In this document: one piece after another, positions 1 through 12,313 of the stretch
Layout of the letters: each line of letters begins with the position of its first letter
How positions within the stretch are numbered: position 1 is the stretch's first letter
Source of the DNA: Locusta migratoria
Lineage: Eukaryota; Arthropoda; Insecta; Orthoptera; Acrididae
Length of the DNA: 64,000 nt
Direction of reading: 5' to 3'
Assembly (NCBI GenBank): GCA_026315105.1
Contig: CM048744.1
Coordinates: 313,665,270-313,729,269 of the forward strand
The notes under the pieces: model-generated
Told to the model about the DNA's origin: nothing
Databases searched by the model: none
The model's input: only the letters and a program-made list of their open reading frames with translations
Translations under genes and position numbers: made by a program

Positions 1-619
1 CCATGTCAGTTTGGACTTTAAATTTGAACAATCATGTAAAAGTTCTTCATTGTTAGGTGTGTAGAAAGTGTATCCACAGTGGTTAATTCATATTTGTGCC
101 ACATGAAGATGTACACCTCGAACATTTGTATTGCACACACAGACTTTGTAAATTCATATTATTGATTAATAGAATGTACTTACCTGATCAAATTAAGTGT
201 AAGTAATGAGACTTGTAAGCTGACCATAAATGGGGACAATTTGGCACTAATAATAAATTGTTAAAGTGACAGAGAACTGCAATTTTGTCTGTTGTCTTCA
301 TTATTTGTAGTGAATTAGTTTTCACCCCATGAGAGTTCAGCCAAGAGGAATGATCTTTAACATTGAGAACCATTTATCTATGACCAGGTAATGGCACACT
401 AGACTCTTTGATAGTTACTGCCCTGTGCCATGGTTTGATTATTAAAGTTTAGTTTGAGCTCAACTGTTTTTAAACTTTATATCAGCTCTCAATAAAGTGG
501 TAATTTTAGTTGGAATTATGTACCATCATTTTAATATTCACCCTAATAACCACAGTGGTGTCCTTGGTAACTCATGACATATCATCATGACATGAATTTT
601 TGTTTGTTTCCCACTGTAA
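1..619. other. AT-rich stretch without a recognised gene
   Basis: No coding region or repeat family recognised. A good 5' splice donor consensus (CAG|GTAAGTA) reads on the minus strand near 180-190, but the short ORF behind it has no recognisable similarity, so I do not call an exon. Confidence 0.4.
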
Positions 620-636
620 TTGTGTTCTTTTCCAAG

Positions 637-1429
637 TGTTTCAAACAATATTGTTGACCATGCCATGAATGATTGCCCCAATGAACCTGCTTCAGAAGGC
701 TATATCAGTGCAACACCAACACAGTTTCTTGGTTCAAGCAGTCCAACAACAAATTACTCAGACATGACCAGTACAATGGTCTGCAACATATACAAACAGT
801 CTTGCCCAGTAGACATATTGCCAACAAGCAATGTCACTGCTTACTCAGCTGTGGAAGTGAAATTGGTCTCAAATTTGACTTTCCCTGTTTTAGATAGTAC
901 TTCAGTGGAACATTTGACATCCAGGTTTGAACATTTGGATAATCGTACCCACAGTCACGTGGCTGCTCATCAGTTCAACAAGTGCCTCTCCCATTGCACT
1001 TGCCCCTCTGCTCCACCTCAGCAACCCAGTGTCAGCTGTGCTCAACCACCCGCAAATTTAATGACAGAGCGGCCACCTTTCGGCAGACTGCTGGCACTAC
1101 CAGCAACAGCTGCTTCCTCACTTTCGTGTGCCGAAAACTGTCACTGCGATGTAGCATCAAACACCATCACAACAGAACAGGTGTTGAATGACTTATATGT
1201 GCTGTGCTGGGAAGGCAAGAAACACATCATCAACATATCTAAAAGAGCAGGTTGGCTTAAAAAATATTTTCAGGGCCATTTCCTCAAAGTCCTCCATAAA
1301 AAGGTGAACTATGGGGAACAAATGACTCCCCATAGCCACACAGTCAGTCTACTCAAAATACTTGTCATGGAGCAAAAACAGGGTGGATGTCAATACATGG
1401 TGGCAAACCTTTGTCATTTCCATATCTAG
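637..1429 (+). CDS. unassigned ORF, possible exon
   Basis: An open frame of about 264 codons that I do not recognise. It is rich in Ser, Thr, Pro, His and Cys, with Cys-His-Cys clusters in the middle (for example CLSHCTCPSAPP) and no obvious transmembrane segment or enzyme motif. A pyrimidine-rich tract ending in CCAAG at 636 could be a splice acceptor; the frame has no ATG until about 664. A possible donor (ACAG|GTGTTG) lies near 1178, and the part after it is less biased, so a real exon might end there. The TAG stop at 1427-1429 sits exactly in the 14-bp target duplication of the palindromic element that follows. It could equally be a chance ORF or an old transposon relic; no neighbour supports a function. 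Confidence 0.25.
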
Positions 1430-1440
1430 TTTCTCGTTAA

Positions 1441-1868
1441 AATATAATAATGGAAAGTCCAGGTTGGAATAAATATATAATGAGGACAGTTACAACTCAC
1501 CGCAAAGACGTGGCGACGAGATGCGACAGGCACATACAAAAGACACACACATACAACACATTCAGCTATCGGCCATGGCCTTCTTCAGAAATAGAGCACT
1601 CACGCAATCACACAGGCACACAACACAGTCATACAACCATCACCTCCGACTGCCACACTTCGAATCACGCGTGATTCGAAGTGTGGCAGTCGGAGGTGAT
1701 GGTTGTATGACTGTGTTGTGTGCCTGTGTGATTGCGTGAGTGCTCTATTTCTGAAGAAGGCCATGGCCGATAGCTGAATGTGTTGTATGTGTGTGTCTTT
1801 TGTATGTGCCTGTCGCATCTCGTCGCCACGTCTTTGCGGTGAGTTGTAACTGTCCTCATTATATTATT
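1441..1868. repeat. foldback element: perfect palindrome of PLE-type 3' ends
   Basis: Positions 1475-1864 form a palindrome of 195-bp arms with no spacer; the axis lies between 1669 and 1670 inside ACGCGT. Both arms encode identical peptides on opposite strands. The unit is flanked by the 14-bp direct repeat TAGTTTCTCGTTAA (1427-1440 and 1869-1882), so it was inserted as one piece. About 34 bp (1441-1474) at the left are not mirrored on the right. Each arm carries CTGAAGAAGGCCATGGCC (1751 on the right arm) and ends outward in the same family of terminus as the PLE remnant near 6560. Confidence 0.85.
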
Positions 1869-2052
1869 TAGTTTCTCGTTAATTAAGATCAATGACTCTT
1901 CAAGATAGACATGGGTAAAAAAGAGTCACCACATCAAAATTCACAAGTAAATCAGAGGGACAAAGACAAAGAGACTTCAAGAACTGAATAAAATCCATGG
2001 AATTAGATATATGGTGTTCACATTGGCTCACTTGTGAGCATTTTCAAATTGG

Positions 2053-3440
2053 GTGTATAGGAGTGCTTCTACCAGACAGTGGTCTAAATTTCAACATCTT
2101 TATCATCAACTCTTGACATCAGGGAATGAGAATTGTAGACCGGCACTGATAAGTCTTACAAGTAAAGAACTGGATGATTTTACTGTTCCAGTGTTGGAAA
2201 AGTGTTCACACCCATACATAGAAGTGTTCCCACCATTGAATTCATTTCCTAAATTGAGCAAGCAGTGTCACCTGTTCCAGAGGAATGGGCAGAAGAGATC
2301 AGACAAGATGTTTCGCACATTTTGCATCTGTCTTGGCCCTACAGAGAAACATTTCCTCAGCTGAACATACAGCAATTCGGTTTGTCAGAAAAGATCCTGA
2401 ATTATTAATTTCACCAGCAGACATAGGCAATGCCACTGTTTTAGTCTCCAGGGACGATTATGTTTGTAAGATGGAAGATTTACTTAAGTATCCATCATGT
2501 CAGGTATTGTAGAAAGATCCTACTGATCGCATAAAATGGATAATGAATTCACTTCTGATGAAGAGCTCTATACCCGAAGACACTATCAAAAAGCTTCACC
2601 CTGGTGCAGCTGTTCCACCTAGATTATATGGATTGCCAAAGGTCCACAAAATTGGGATTCCATCACACCTGATTGTTAATAATTGTGAATGTGGCAACTT
2701 ACAATTTGGCAAAATTTTTGGTGTTGGTTCTCAGCCCTCATGTGGGCAAATGTGAACACCATACATGTAATTCCATGGATTTTTATTCAGTGCTTGAAGT
2801 GTCTTCATCTTGGTCTCTCTGATTTACTTGTGAGTTTTGATGTGGTGTCTCGTTTTACTCATGTCCCTCTTGAAGAGTCATTGACATGAAAATAATGAAG
2901 CTTTGCCGCCATGTATTGACATCTACCTATTTTTTATTCAGTGACAAGTATTTTGAGCAGACTGACAGTGTGGCTACGGGGAATCCTTTGTCCCCCATAA
3001 TCACTAGCCTTTTTATCGAGGACTTTGAGGAAGCAGTACTGAAAATATCTTTTGTGAAGCCAACTTGCTTTTTTAGATTTTTAGATGATTTGTTTGTGGT
3101 TTGATCACATGGAATAGATTCTCTGCACTGATTAATAGATCATTTTAACTGTCTCCGTCCTAACATCAAATTCATGATGGAAACTAAATAGGAGGGTAAG
3201 TTACTATTTTTGCATCTGTTGGGCTATAAAAAAGATGATAAAACTTTTGAACACATACCTGATAGGTATTTACATGTGACCAGCAGGAGTCCTATGGACC
3301 TTGGTAAAAAGAGCATATGGCATCTTGGATGCTGAAAATTTACCTCAAGAGGTACAACATCTCAAGAATGTGTTCAACCAAAATGGCTTTACAGACAGGC
3401 AGATTCAATGGGCTTTTGAGTTCGGTCCACCACCTGAACC
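2053..3440 (+). pseudogene. Penelope-like element reverse transcriptase, decayed
   Basis: A frameshifted PLE reverse transcriptase spread over three frames. In order: an N-terminal block ISPADIGNATVLVSRDDY with KMEDLLKYP (about 2410-2495), PPRLYGLPKVHKIG (about 2615-2660), SFDVVSRFTHVPLEESL (about 2835-2885), TDSVATGNPLSPIITSLF (about 2965-3015), and a catalytic block FRFLDDLFVV (about 3070-3102) in which the usual Y/F-x-DD is LDD. Relics of the thumb/linker follow (RYLHVTS; FNQNGF near 3375-3390). No GIY-YIG domain is recognisable. It would have acted in the nucleus, reverse-transcribing its own RNA at the target; frameshifts and stops make it inactive. Confidence 0.75.
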
Positions 3441-5490
3441 AGCTAAAGACATTTGATGTTGAAGGCCTTTTTCTTGCACTGTTTGCTTTATAAATATGTA
3501 GTGTAGTTGCTTTTGAATCAGGATCTGCCTTGAGCAAAACCTAGTTTTTTTTTTTTTTTTTTTTTTGTTTTTTTGTTTTTTGTTTTTGTTTGCCCATACA
3601 TGTTTCATTACAGCTGTAGCATCTTCAATTGGTCCTTTTTATTGCTGTAAAGTGAACAATAGAAAATATTTTTAGTTTTTACAGTTATTACAAGTTCATC
3701 CTGTTAATTATAATTATGTATAAGAATTTCATATATGTTGCAGAAGGTGAAATGTATAGTAGATCTTCATCTATTCTTATTATCATTACAGACAGCTCTC
3801 ACTTAGGCTAAGGTCTTAGTTAACTGCTCTTCCTTGCAACATCCCCCAACATATCTGCTAGTTTATTATGTTATTAGAGTCTAAAATTTAGTGTAAGCTC
3901 TAGTCTTCATGGACTGAATAACTAACACTCTCAGTAAACCTCACTACTTGTCCATCTCTGCAAGCCGATTCCAGGAAATTATATTTGCTGATGCATGAAA
4001 CTAATAATTAACAGTATGAACATAATGTATCTATGGTCAGAAATATGAAAATAACTTACAGTGCTTTGTAATCAAGAAATATACTGGCCAGTAAACTGTA
4101 AGGGCCTGGTGCTTCATGAATGGTGTGCAGCATGTAGAGTCTGTGCACTTGGCACTGAAAGTGTTAATCTGTTTTCCGTGAAAAAGTAGTTCAAGTATTG
4201 CTGAAATACATATAAAAAGAATCAAATTTAAGGGCTATTTGTTTTTCAATGTCTAGTTGCTCTTATATCTGACCAGACAAGCATAAAGAGGCAAGACCAG
4301 GTTCAAGATGATAGTAGGAGTTGAGCTGCAGGCAAATACACATGGCATCATAACTGACTCACTTGACAAGTGAGAAATGTAAAGTATAGTTTGTTTACTA
4401 CAGACAGAAGGGAACAGTGCAATGGAAATTTATCACATGGTGCACACAGTATGAGTGAGGGTGTTTTGTGTGAATCGTGTAGGAAATTTAAACAAGTCTG
4501 AATAGTTGTTCTTGATGATGGTGGACAAAGACACAAGTCTCTCAATAATGACAAAAACCTATTTCAGTGAGTTTATCAAGTGATTCAAAAGAGGCAGAGG
4601 TTTAAAATCAGTTGCCTGTGGACATCCTGATATTTCAAGGTCAGATCTGTACACAATAGTTACAGAACACCTAAGTCATTGAAAACTTTATGCACACTGG
4701 ATTTCCAAAAGTCTGTTTGAGGGGCACAAAGCACAGAGCCTGGCATTAGCCTATCCTTTCTCACACATAACAGAGATGTAGGGGAATAGTTTTTCATTCC
4801 ATTGTGACAGGGGATGAAATGTGAATTCTTTATGACAATCCATGATCCAAAGTGTGATTCAAACAATGGCTGCACACATATGCTCTGCATGAATCCAAAA
4901 TGTTCATCAAATGTTCAGCAACAAGAAAAGCATGGCCACTGTTTTCTGGAATCATAAAGGTGGAGTTATAGAGTCAGGGACTAGAATCACTATGTGTCAT
5001 ATGTCAGACATTACATCACCACAGAAAACTTGTAGTGTAACAGCTTACACTGCATGTTTCCTGCTAGAGGCTGAAGAAATTCAAGTATAATAATTAAATA
5101 AAATCATATTTTATTTAGGGAAGGGTAAGAGAATGTATTCTGGCTCCAGTTTTTCTCTGTACAGGTTTTGTGCAGCAGAAAAGAATAAATGAAGAATGGG
5201 ATACTGTACCAGTGAAGTGATTACTCCATGTTGAAAAGTTCTATATTTTGTAAGTATGTATATTCTATGGAAAATGACATTGTTGTTAATTACCTTTAGT
5301 CTTGTTTTGTTGAAAGAACATTCTTCTTCTGTGAGTTGAATTCCAATAAGCATGTAAGTCAGTGATGTAATAAAATGTTATTTGTGTTACCTTAAACTCA
5401 CTATTTACTTGAATTCAAACTTATCCAACTAAAATTTATTTGAACAATTTTCATCAAGAGACAGTACCATCAAGAAATGGTAATATGTTT
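3441..5490. other. no gene recognised; poly(T) tract at 3543-3566
   Basis: AT-rich sequence with only short ORFs of no recognisable similarity. A T-rich run with interspersed G at about 3543-3590 is the only low-complexity feature. Nothing else seen. Confidence 0.4.
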
Positions 5491-5499
5491 GTTTTCGAC

Positions 5500-5870
5500 A
5501 CACACAGTTGGCCATCGGAACAACTCAAACTACACAAACCAAAAGAAGGCGTGAGCTGTCAACTGGAATTGCTTTACTCCATGACAATGTGATACCACAT
5601 ACTGCTGTGGTCACCAGACAGCTGCTTAATCAGTCTCAAAGGCCAGTTCTATTGTCTAGTAATTTTCATATTTTTTGGCCGCTGTACAAAGTCTGAAAGG
5701 ACAACACTTTTGCACCAATGGAAAACTTCAAAATGTTTATCTCCAGACATGGTAGCAACAGTTTATAAAGAGGTTATTGGAAAGTTTGTTCATAGATATG
5801 CCTAAATCCGCATGGTGACTATGTGGAGAAGTAGCCTAATTGTAATTTTGCTTGACTTCTGATTATAAAA
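5500..5870 (+). pseudogene. mariner/Tc1-type transposase C-terminal remnant
   Basis: The block ALLHDNVIPHTAVVTRQLL (about 5565-5625) matches the second catalytic-Asp region of mariner-like transposases (typically LLHDNARPH). It is followed by a degraded counterpart of the PPYSPDLAPSDYHLF region (NFHIFWPL) and, in other frames, by the C-terminal part including a GDYVEK-like end near 5812-5830. The N-terminal half and terminal repeats are not visible. Multiple frameshifts make this an old fossil. Confidence 0.6.
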
Positions 5871-6559
5871 TGGTTCAATGATTCATAGCTGTCTTCCTGC
5901 CATGTTCCACCAGCGTTTGTAAAAAAAGTAATAAAATGAATAGAAATGTTGCTCTCTTTTATTCATATGCTCAAACATAATCAGAAAGTTTACTGTTTCT
6001 TCAATTTCAGTTTTATTTTTGATAAACATGCAGTCTCACTACATTGTAGCATTGAATGATCTTATCTGTTTGTTTCTCCATCAAACAGAGACTTACAATA
6101 ATAGCTTTTAATATAAGATGAAATTTGTAACTGACAACATGCACAGAAAAACTGTTTAAAACACACACAAAAAAGAAAAAAGAATATGTGATAAGTGCTC
6201 TCATGTGTTGCTGAGTATGGGAACTATCAAAACTTACATTGGTCCAACCCTCAGTATCACATTAGGAAGTAATACATCAAAGAGAATTTCTTCCATTTCT
6301 CTAGATAAGATTTCTGTACTGTCAAAAATGGGCTAACCTTTCACTGCACTCCAGCTTCTTTCTAACATGAAGACGATGTTATTTTAAAAATAAATAAAAA
6401 CTATATGCACAATGTCATAAAGTAATTGACTGATCGAAGATAAGTATCTTGTGCTTTTGGATACACTTAGGGTGTCAAAAAGATTCAATATAGCGGAACA
6501 AAGGAATATATTGACTGTAATTTCTGGTTAATCAAGAAAAAGAAAAACAATATATATTT
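5871..6559. other. no gene recognised
   Basis: AT-rich intergenic sequence with no element or exon recognised. Confidence 0.4.
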
Positions 6560-6663
6560 TTGAGAAGGACAGGTTGGTACTCACCACAGCGATGTCTCAA
6601 TGAGCCACAAAAGGCACATAATTATAACAGAGTACAACTTATTAAAAAATTTTTGGGCGTTTT

Positions 6664-6757
<94 letters not shown>

Positions 6758-7831
6758 ACAGAGAAACTTGACCATGATTCCTGGCTGCTGTGGTCAGACT
6801 GAAGGGCTCAGTGTGGCCAAGGCAAATGCAATCAGTGGTGGGATTAGGGGGCAGCATAGAGAGGGAAGCAGGAAGGGTGGGGACAGATACACAGTGTGCA
6901 AGGAGGGAGGGGGGATGAGGGATAAGCCAGTGCTGTTTGATGGACAGGGAGGGAGAGAAGGGGAGGACTGGAATGTGTGGTGGAATAAACGGCGTAGGGA
7001 GGGTGATGGGGGCAGGAACTAGCAAAGGTTTAGGTCTGGCAGATTGAGGGAGTATAGCAGTCACTGAAGTGAGCCCAGCATGCAGGGCTGCAGGCTCTGC
7101 AACAAGGTGGTCAAGCTGTCTCCTTGCCAAAGTTTGATGATGGCCATTCATGTGGACTGACAGCTTGTTACTGGTCATTCCTATGTAAAAAGCTGCACAG
7201 TGGTTACAGTTCAGTTTATAGATCACATGAATGCTTTCACAGGTTACCCTGCCTTTTATGGGGTAGGAAATGCATGTGACAGGACTGGAGTAGGTGGTGG
7301 TAAGATGGTGGCTAGGGTTAGTTTAGCTTCTAGGTCAACTGCAGGGATATGAGCCATTGGGAAAAGGATTGGGAGCAGAGATGGAGTAGGGATGGCCAAA
7401 GATATTATGTAGGTTTGGTGGCCAGTGAGATACCACTGTAGGAGGGGTGGAGAGGATGTTGAATAGGGATGTTCTCATTTCATTGCAGGATGAAAGGTAG
7501 TCGAAATCCTGGTAGAGAATGTGGTTTAACTGCTCTAATCCTGGGTGGTACTCTGGCATAAGAGGGGTATTCCTTTGTTGTCGGAAGTTGAGTGTGAGAG
7601 AGGTGGTGCGAGACTGGACAGATAGGGCACTTTGTAAGACAGGACAATCTGTGAAAGCAGTCATGTGCTCTAAAAACTGAGCTGTACAGCATTTTATGTT
7701 GGCAGGACGAGTAACAAGTCCTCTGAGTGCATGAATAGCCATCATCAGACCTTGGCCAGGAGACAGCTGGACTATCCTGATGCACAGCATGCAGCCTGCA
7801 TGATGTGTTCACTGCAGTGACTCCTACCCCA
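6560..7831 (-). pseudogene. Penelope-like element 3' part with GIY-YIG remnant
   Basis: Reading leftward, the segment VIYKLNCNHCAAFYIGMT (about 7175-7226) is a GIY-YIG nuclease core: paired Cys, then YIG. Upstream on the minus strand are PLE linker blocks including SLTLNFRQQRNTPLMPEYHP (about 7555-7620) and GSYPC (about 7335-7350), in two overlapping frames. The 3' end at 6560-6650 resembles the outer end of the palindrome at 1441-1868, suggesting one family. The CT/CA microsatellite sits in the 3' region. No reverse transcriptase part is present, so it is 5'-truncated. Confidence 0.65.
6666..6754. repeat. compound (CT)n(CA)n microsatellite
   Basis: About 25 CT units are directly followed by about 19 CA units. 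The short ORFs across it are artefacts of the repeat. Confidence 0.95.
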
Positions 7832-8047
7832 TGGCGGACTAAGGCTGTCGGAGGCCCAGGGTTGTGGGCAAATAAAATGAGGCCCCCGTCCACTTGGAAA
7901 TACATGTATTACTATAAAAAAGTACTTTTTGAGGTTTGGAGGCCTCCCAGGATGAGAGACATGGAACAGTCTAAAAACTTGTTTTTGAGGTATTTGGAGG
8001 CGCTCCCCCCTCCCCCAGGGGCAGTCTGTCCCCTCTTAGTCCGCCAA
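7832..8047. mobile_element. short hAT-like nonautonomous element
   Basis: Bounded by TGGCGGACTAAG at the left (7832) and its reverse complement CTTAGTCCGCCA at the right (ending near 8046). The interior (a stretch on aggccc, TACATGTATTA and ggaggcc) is shared with the longer element at 23545-24578. It interrupts the PLE-family sequence, which resumes at about 8060. No clear 8-bp duplication is visible here. Confidence 0.7.
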
Positions 8048-8440
8048 TGTGCTACACAGCCTGTGTTAAATGGCTCCTACCCCACAAACACCAGCTTTAA
8101 TGAATTGTGCTGGTGTGAACTCACCCTACAATATATTCTACACTCTCACAATCCCCTAGGCCTATACCTTTGCTAGTTCCTGCCCCCAGCAACCTCCTCT
8201 TGCCTTCCCTGCCAACACTTTAGCCTCACATACTGTTTCCATTCCACCACCCACAGCAGTCTCTCCTCTTCCCTTCCTCTCTGTTTGTCAGATAGCACTG
8301 GCATATTCCCTCACCCCTACTGTGCATCCATTCCCTCCCTTCCTGCTTATTTCTCCATGGTGCCTCCTGACCACCTCCAGTGGTTGCTTTTGCCTCAGTT
8401 GTCCTGAGCCCCACAGTCTTGCTATGGCTACTGGAGATTA
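8048..8440. repeat. PLE-family flank, continuation of the 6560-7831 repeat
   Basis: Pyrimidine-rich sequence (GGCTCCTACCCCACAAACACC at about 8080) that resembles the sequence just left of the small insertion (CTCCTACCCCA at 7821). I read it as more of the same dispersed element, without coding potential. Confidence 0.4.
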
Positions 8441-11085
8441 CAGTCATGTTTATAACAATATTAAGATATCTCTGTGGTGAGTCTCAATCTGTCCTTCTTA
8501 AAAATATTGTTGAATCCTTCCTGGAATTTCTATTGCTTGAAAAAATAGGTATATTTCATTTACATTCCAGACCACTGGGTGGAACTTGTTAATGTTACTT
8601 TAAAGCTTCTTCTTGGTAAGGAACAAAGATGAACAGTTTTGAATCTGGGCAGAATGTTTTAGTAATTAAGATTACATGTTTTAAAATTATGAAATATGAC
8701 CCTTTTAAGTTTTTCTTTAAATAGATGTATGTTAAAACTGCTTGAAAGTGATCGTCTTTTATGAATGGCTGTTTGTGGCTCAGCAAACATCTTTATGATG
8801 AATTGCTTCTATCCTCTTATTATATACTTATGTTAGTACTGAGAATTTTTATACTGATATTAGAAAAAAAATCAGACCTTACATTTCCATTATGACACTT
8901 CCTCTGAAACATGATGGCCAAGACTTATAAAATTTGCAAAGTTGAAGGATTTACACAGGAACTGATAGTCTCAGAATATTAACGATAGTGCAGGGTTTGA
9001 AACACTTTTTACTAAAAAAAAAAGTAACTTGATACATTTTTTGCAGTCTCATTTACAAAGATCTCCTCTTATTTTCTAAATACTGAGTTTGCCCATATTC
9101 TGCACATTGTCAATTATATATTCTTGCAGTTATGATTTCATTTCAAGTTATTACCTGTTTGCTTTATGTTATAAAGGAAGGTCTTACTGGCAATTGAATT
9201 TTTAGAAAAAGTAATTACAAAGTAAATCCTCTTTACTGAACCAGATGTTACTGCTCTAACAAAGGGCAAAAGAACTGTATGGCTGAGATATTAACTAAGA
9301 AAAGAAGACAGGGTGATGAAGGTAGTGCTTATTGGGCAGAAACAAGGAACAATACTAAAGTAGAAGTGGATGTATAGAATCAAGTAAGATCTGGTGTCCT
9401 TGGTGAGTCTACAAGAAATTGGCCAGTACAGAGACTGATGAAAGAGTCTAAGGAGTTAGACAATGTACTGAGATCAGTTTGTGTGGCCAACTAAGTAAGT
9501 TAGTATGAAAAATTAGGTTTCCACTTTTGTTTTGTTCATTGTAATAATTATCAAATAAAATAATGCATTGTTGCAACCTCTTTTGTTGTCAAACTTGTTC
9601 AAAAATATATTAAAATTGACATTGCCTAATAATACATCCGCCAAAGCAGAACTGTGGACAAAGCAATTAAATAAATTATTTCTGTACAGCTTGAGAGAGA
9701 AAATCTCAGTGTTGAAAATTGCTTGATATTTTACTGAGTTATCATTAAAAGTACCAAATGAATTGTGATAAATTTTAGTGTATTTATGAGATGACCATTT
9801 ATTCCTTATTGTAAGTACATGAAATTAGATGTTACAGATTTATTATGACATGAAAGGAAAAATGGAATTACACTTAATAAAGATGTAGTCATTCAGTTTC
9901 AAAGAATGAGTCAATTTATTTGTAGTCTTAGGACATGTGCCACATTTATGTGTGTGCAAGAAATTCATAATAATAAGAATCTCTCTTCTTCATTTCATAA
10001 GGCCAGCCTCTGTTACTGAATAATTGTCTTTCAGTCACTGGGAAAAGTTGGAGCGTATTTTCATTTAGTTCATTTCCTGAATAGCATATGTATTCTTCTT
10101 TCAAAACTGTGAATTGTACAGGAAGCAATACCGGTATCTTATGTTTTCGTCAAACATAAATATATTTTAAAAATGCAACAGAGAACATCTTTGTTTGCTG
10201 ATCCAATTCTTGTCTGTTTTCTTGCTATTTAAGTAATAAGAAATCATTAAATTCTGGTAAGTTAGTCATGTTGGTATTAGTGCAGGCAGTTGAGTGGTGT
10301 CACCTATACGGGGTTTAAAATGTAAATGGCTGTTTCTTCAATGCAAAACATTTTATAGATCTCATAAGCACTCTAACAAAAATATAACATTCTTCTAGAT
10401 AAAAGTTGCATGGAAATTGCTAAATTAGTCTGTAATTTATTGTAAGGCTAGTAATGATATTTTATTTCATTACATAAGACACTTTTGTCCTATGCACCAT
10501 AACATTTTTATTCACAATTTTTGCACAAAAATTACCAAGTTTTGGACACAAATACACACTTATTTCATTGAATATGATTGAAACGTTGTATGCAACACAT
10601 TATTCTGTTTTTCCCAAGCACAAAAAAAGACCTGACAATTATACAATGGAAAATAGGTTTATTTAGTGTTTACAGATTATTAGAGCATAACGCATTAAAG
10701 ATTGCTCAGGTGGTAATTACATTTGAGGCAGTGATGTACTGGCCAATTTAAAAGCCATTTTTATGTAGTTGTTTTCAAAATGTTGTGGTATAATGTTATT
10801 AATGATTATGCAACAGGAATATCTTATATACATTATTGAGCACCTGGTTAGGCTACAACTCTTTTGTTACCAGGGCATTAAATATTGTGCAGGTGTAGTT
10901 GAAGCTCTGAAAATTGTGTGTTTGTGGGAGAGAGAAAGAAAAGAAGGGTGGGGGGATGTAAAAAAGATAAAAAAGAGAGAGAGGTTGGAAATGTGAAAAG
11001 TAAGAGAGGAAAGAAATGCCTGTAAACATGAGTGTCAGTACTGTTACACAACAATCTTTATGATATCCAAATAATGTTTTGTTTT

Positions 11086-11086
<1 letters not shown>
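8441..11086. other. no gene recognised
   Basis: AT-rich sequence; only short ORFs without recognisable similarity, a short A-run near 9010, and a purine-rich patch near 10920-11010. Confidence 0.4.

Positions 11087-11122
<36 letters not shown>
11086..11122. repeat. (TAA)n microsatellite
   Basis: Twelve or so TAA/AAT units in a row. Confidence 0.95.
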
Positions 11123-11124
<2 letters not shown>

Positions 11125-12313
11125 GTAGTAATCATTATCATCAACATTATCATGGTAATGACAAAATGGCAATCACAATGATAAAACACATAATTTGATC
11201 TGAATTGGAGCAGTGAGGTGCTTAGTGAAATATTTATTCTGTTCAAGATCTTTGGTAAATTAGGAATATTGAAAAACAGAAAAGTTACCTCACATAATAA
11301 TACATTTACTGAAAAACACCTTTACTTGCTTAGGAATTGAAATGTCTTTTTGAGCTGTAGTTTAATCAGTTATTATTATTATTATCATTACTGATATTTT
11401 TCATTTTGTGCATGAATCATTTGGTAGTTTCAGTGATGAAATAAAAATATGTCTTTAGGTAGGATGCATGGAACAATTGTGAATCTTGATTGTAAACACT
11501 TTGTTGACAGTTGTCACATGAGAGCATAACAGTAAAACTATTATCAACATACAAAAAGTGAAGATAGAGAAAGACATCTAGAAGTTTACAGCCCCATTTT
11601 TTCTCTCTGATGGGTAGTTGCTGCTTCCTGCTGCTTAGGAAAAATAGTTTGTGTCCAGAATCTATTGTAATTGAATGAAAAGTAAATTTTTCTCAGCATT
11701 ATGGTATGTGCTGCAGTTCATCTTCTGTGTATTAGTAAAGTTGAGCAGCAGAACAAAAATCACATCACTGACTTCACACTGGAGCAACACGTACTATTAT
11801 CACAGTCTCACACTTCAGGTTGAACTCTCATTTTCCTATAATATCTGCACTGGTCTGGATTTCATCTGCACAAATTTCTGAATCACAGTTGATCATAGAA
11901 CTGGCGACAAATGATAGGAATCCACCCATGTAATATATTTTGGAATTCTTAGCCTTCATTATCAGATAATTATGAATGCAATATTAAGTCAGTTTAGTTT
12001 GTTATTACACAATGCAGCATATTTCTGAATGACAGAACACCAAAAATAAATGGGGAAAAAATTCCAAAATAATACCTCACCAACTGCAGTATAGAAAAAA
12101 GTTTTAAAATGAAAAAGCCTGATATTCAAGGCTCATCATGATAATGCTTGAACGCACATAATTCTAAGTTTCACCAAATTTCAATCTATTGTTTCTTTTT
12201 TGGACACAATCATCCCACTTGAAACAGCACAGTCGAAGAAATTCTTCTGTGTTACCCATCTATTCAATGTCAACTGAAAGACTTGAGGGGGCCAACACAG
12301 ATTACTGCAACCA
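11123..12313 (-). other. probable 3' flank / 3' UTR of the neuroligin gene
   Basis: Lies immediately downstream (minus strand) of the stop codon at 12314-12316. AT-rich, with minus-strand AATAAA-type hexamers available (for example near 11233), but I cannot tell which poly(A) site is used. No other feature recognised. Confidence 0.35.

Noticed and set aside
6560..6802. ORF encoding Ser-Leu and Thr-His repeats
   Set aside because: It is a translation of the (CT)n(CA)n microsatellite.
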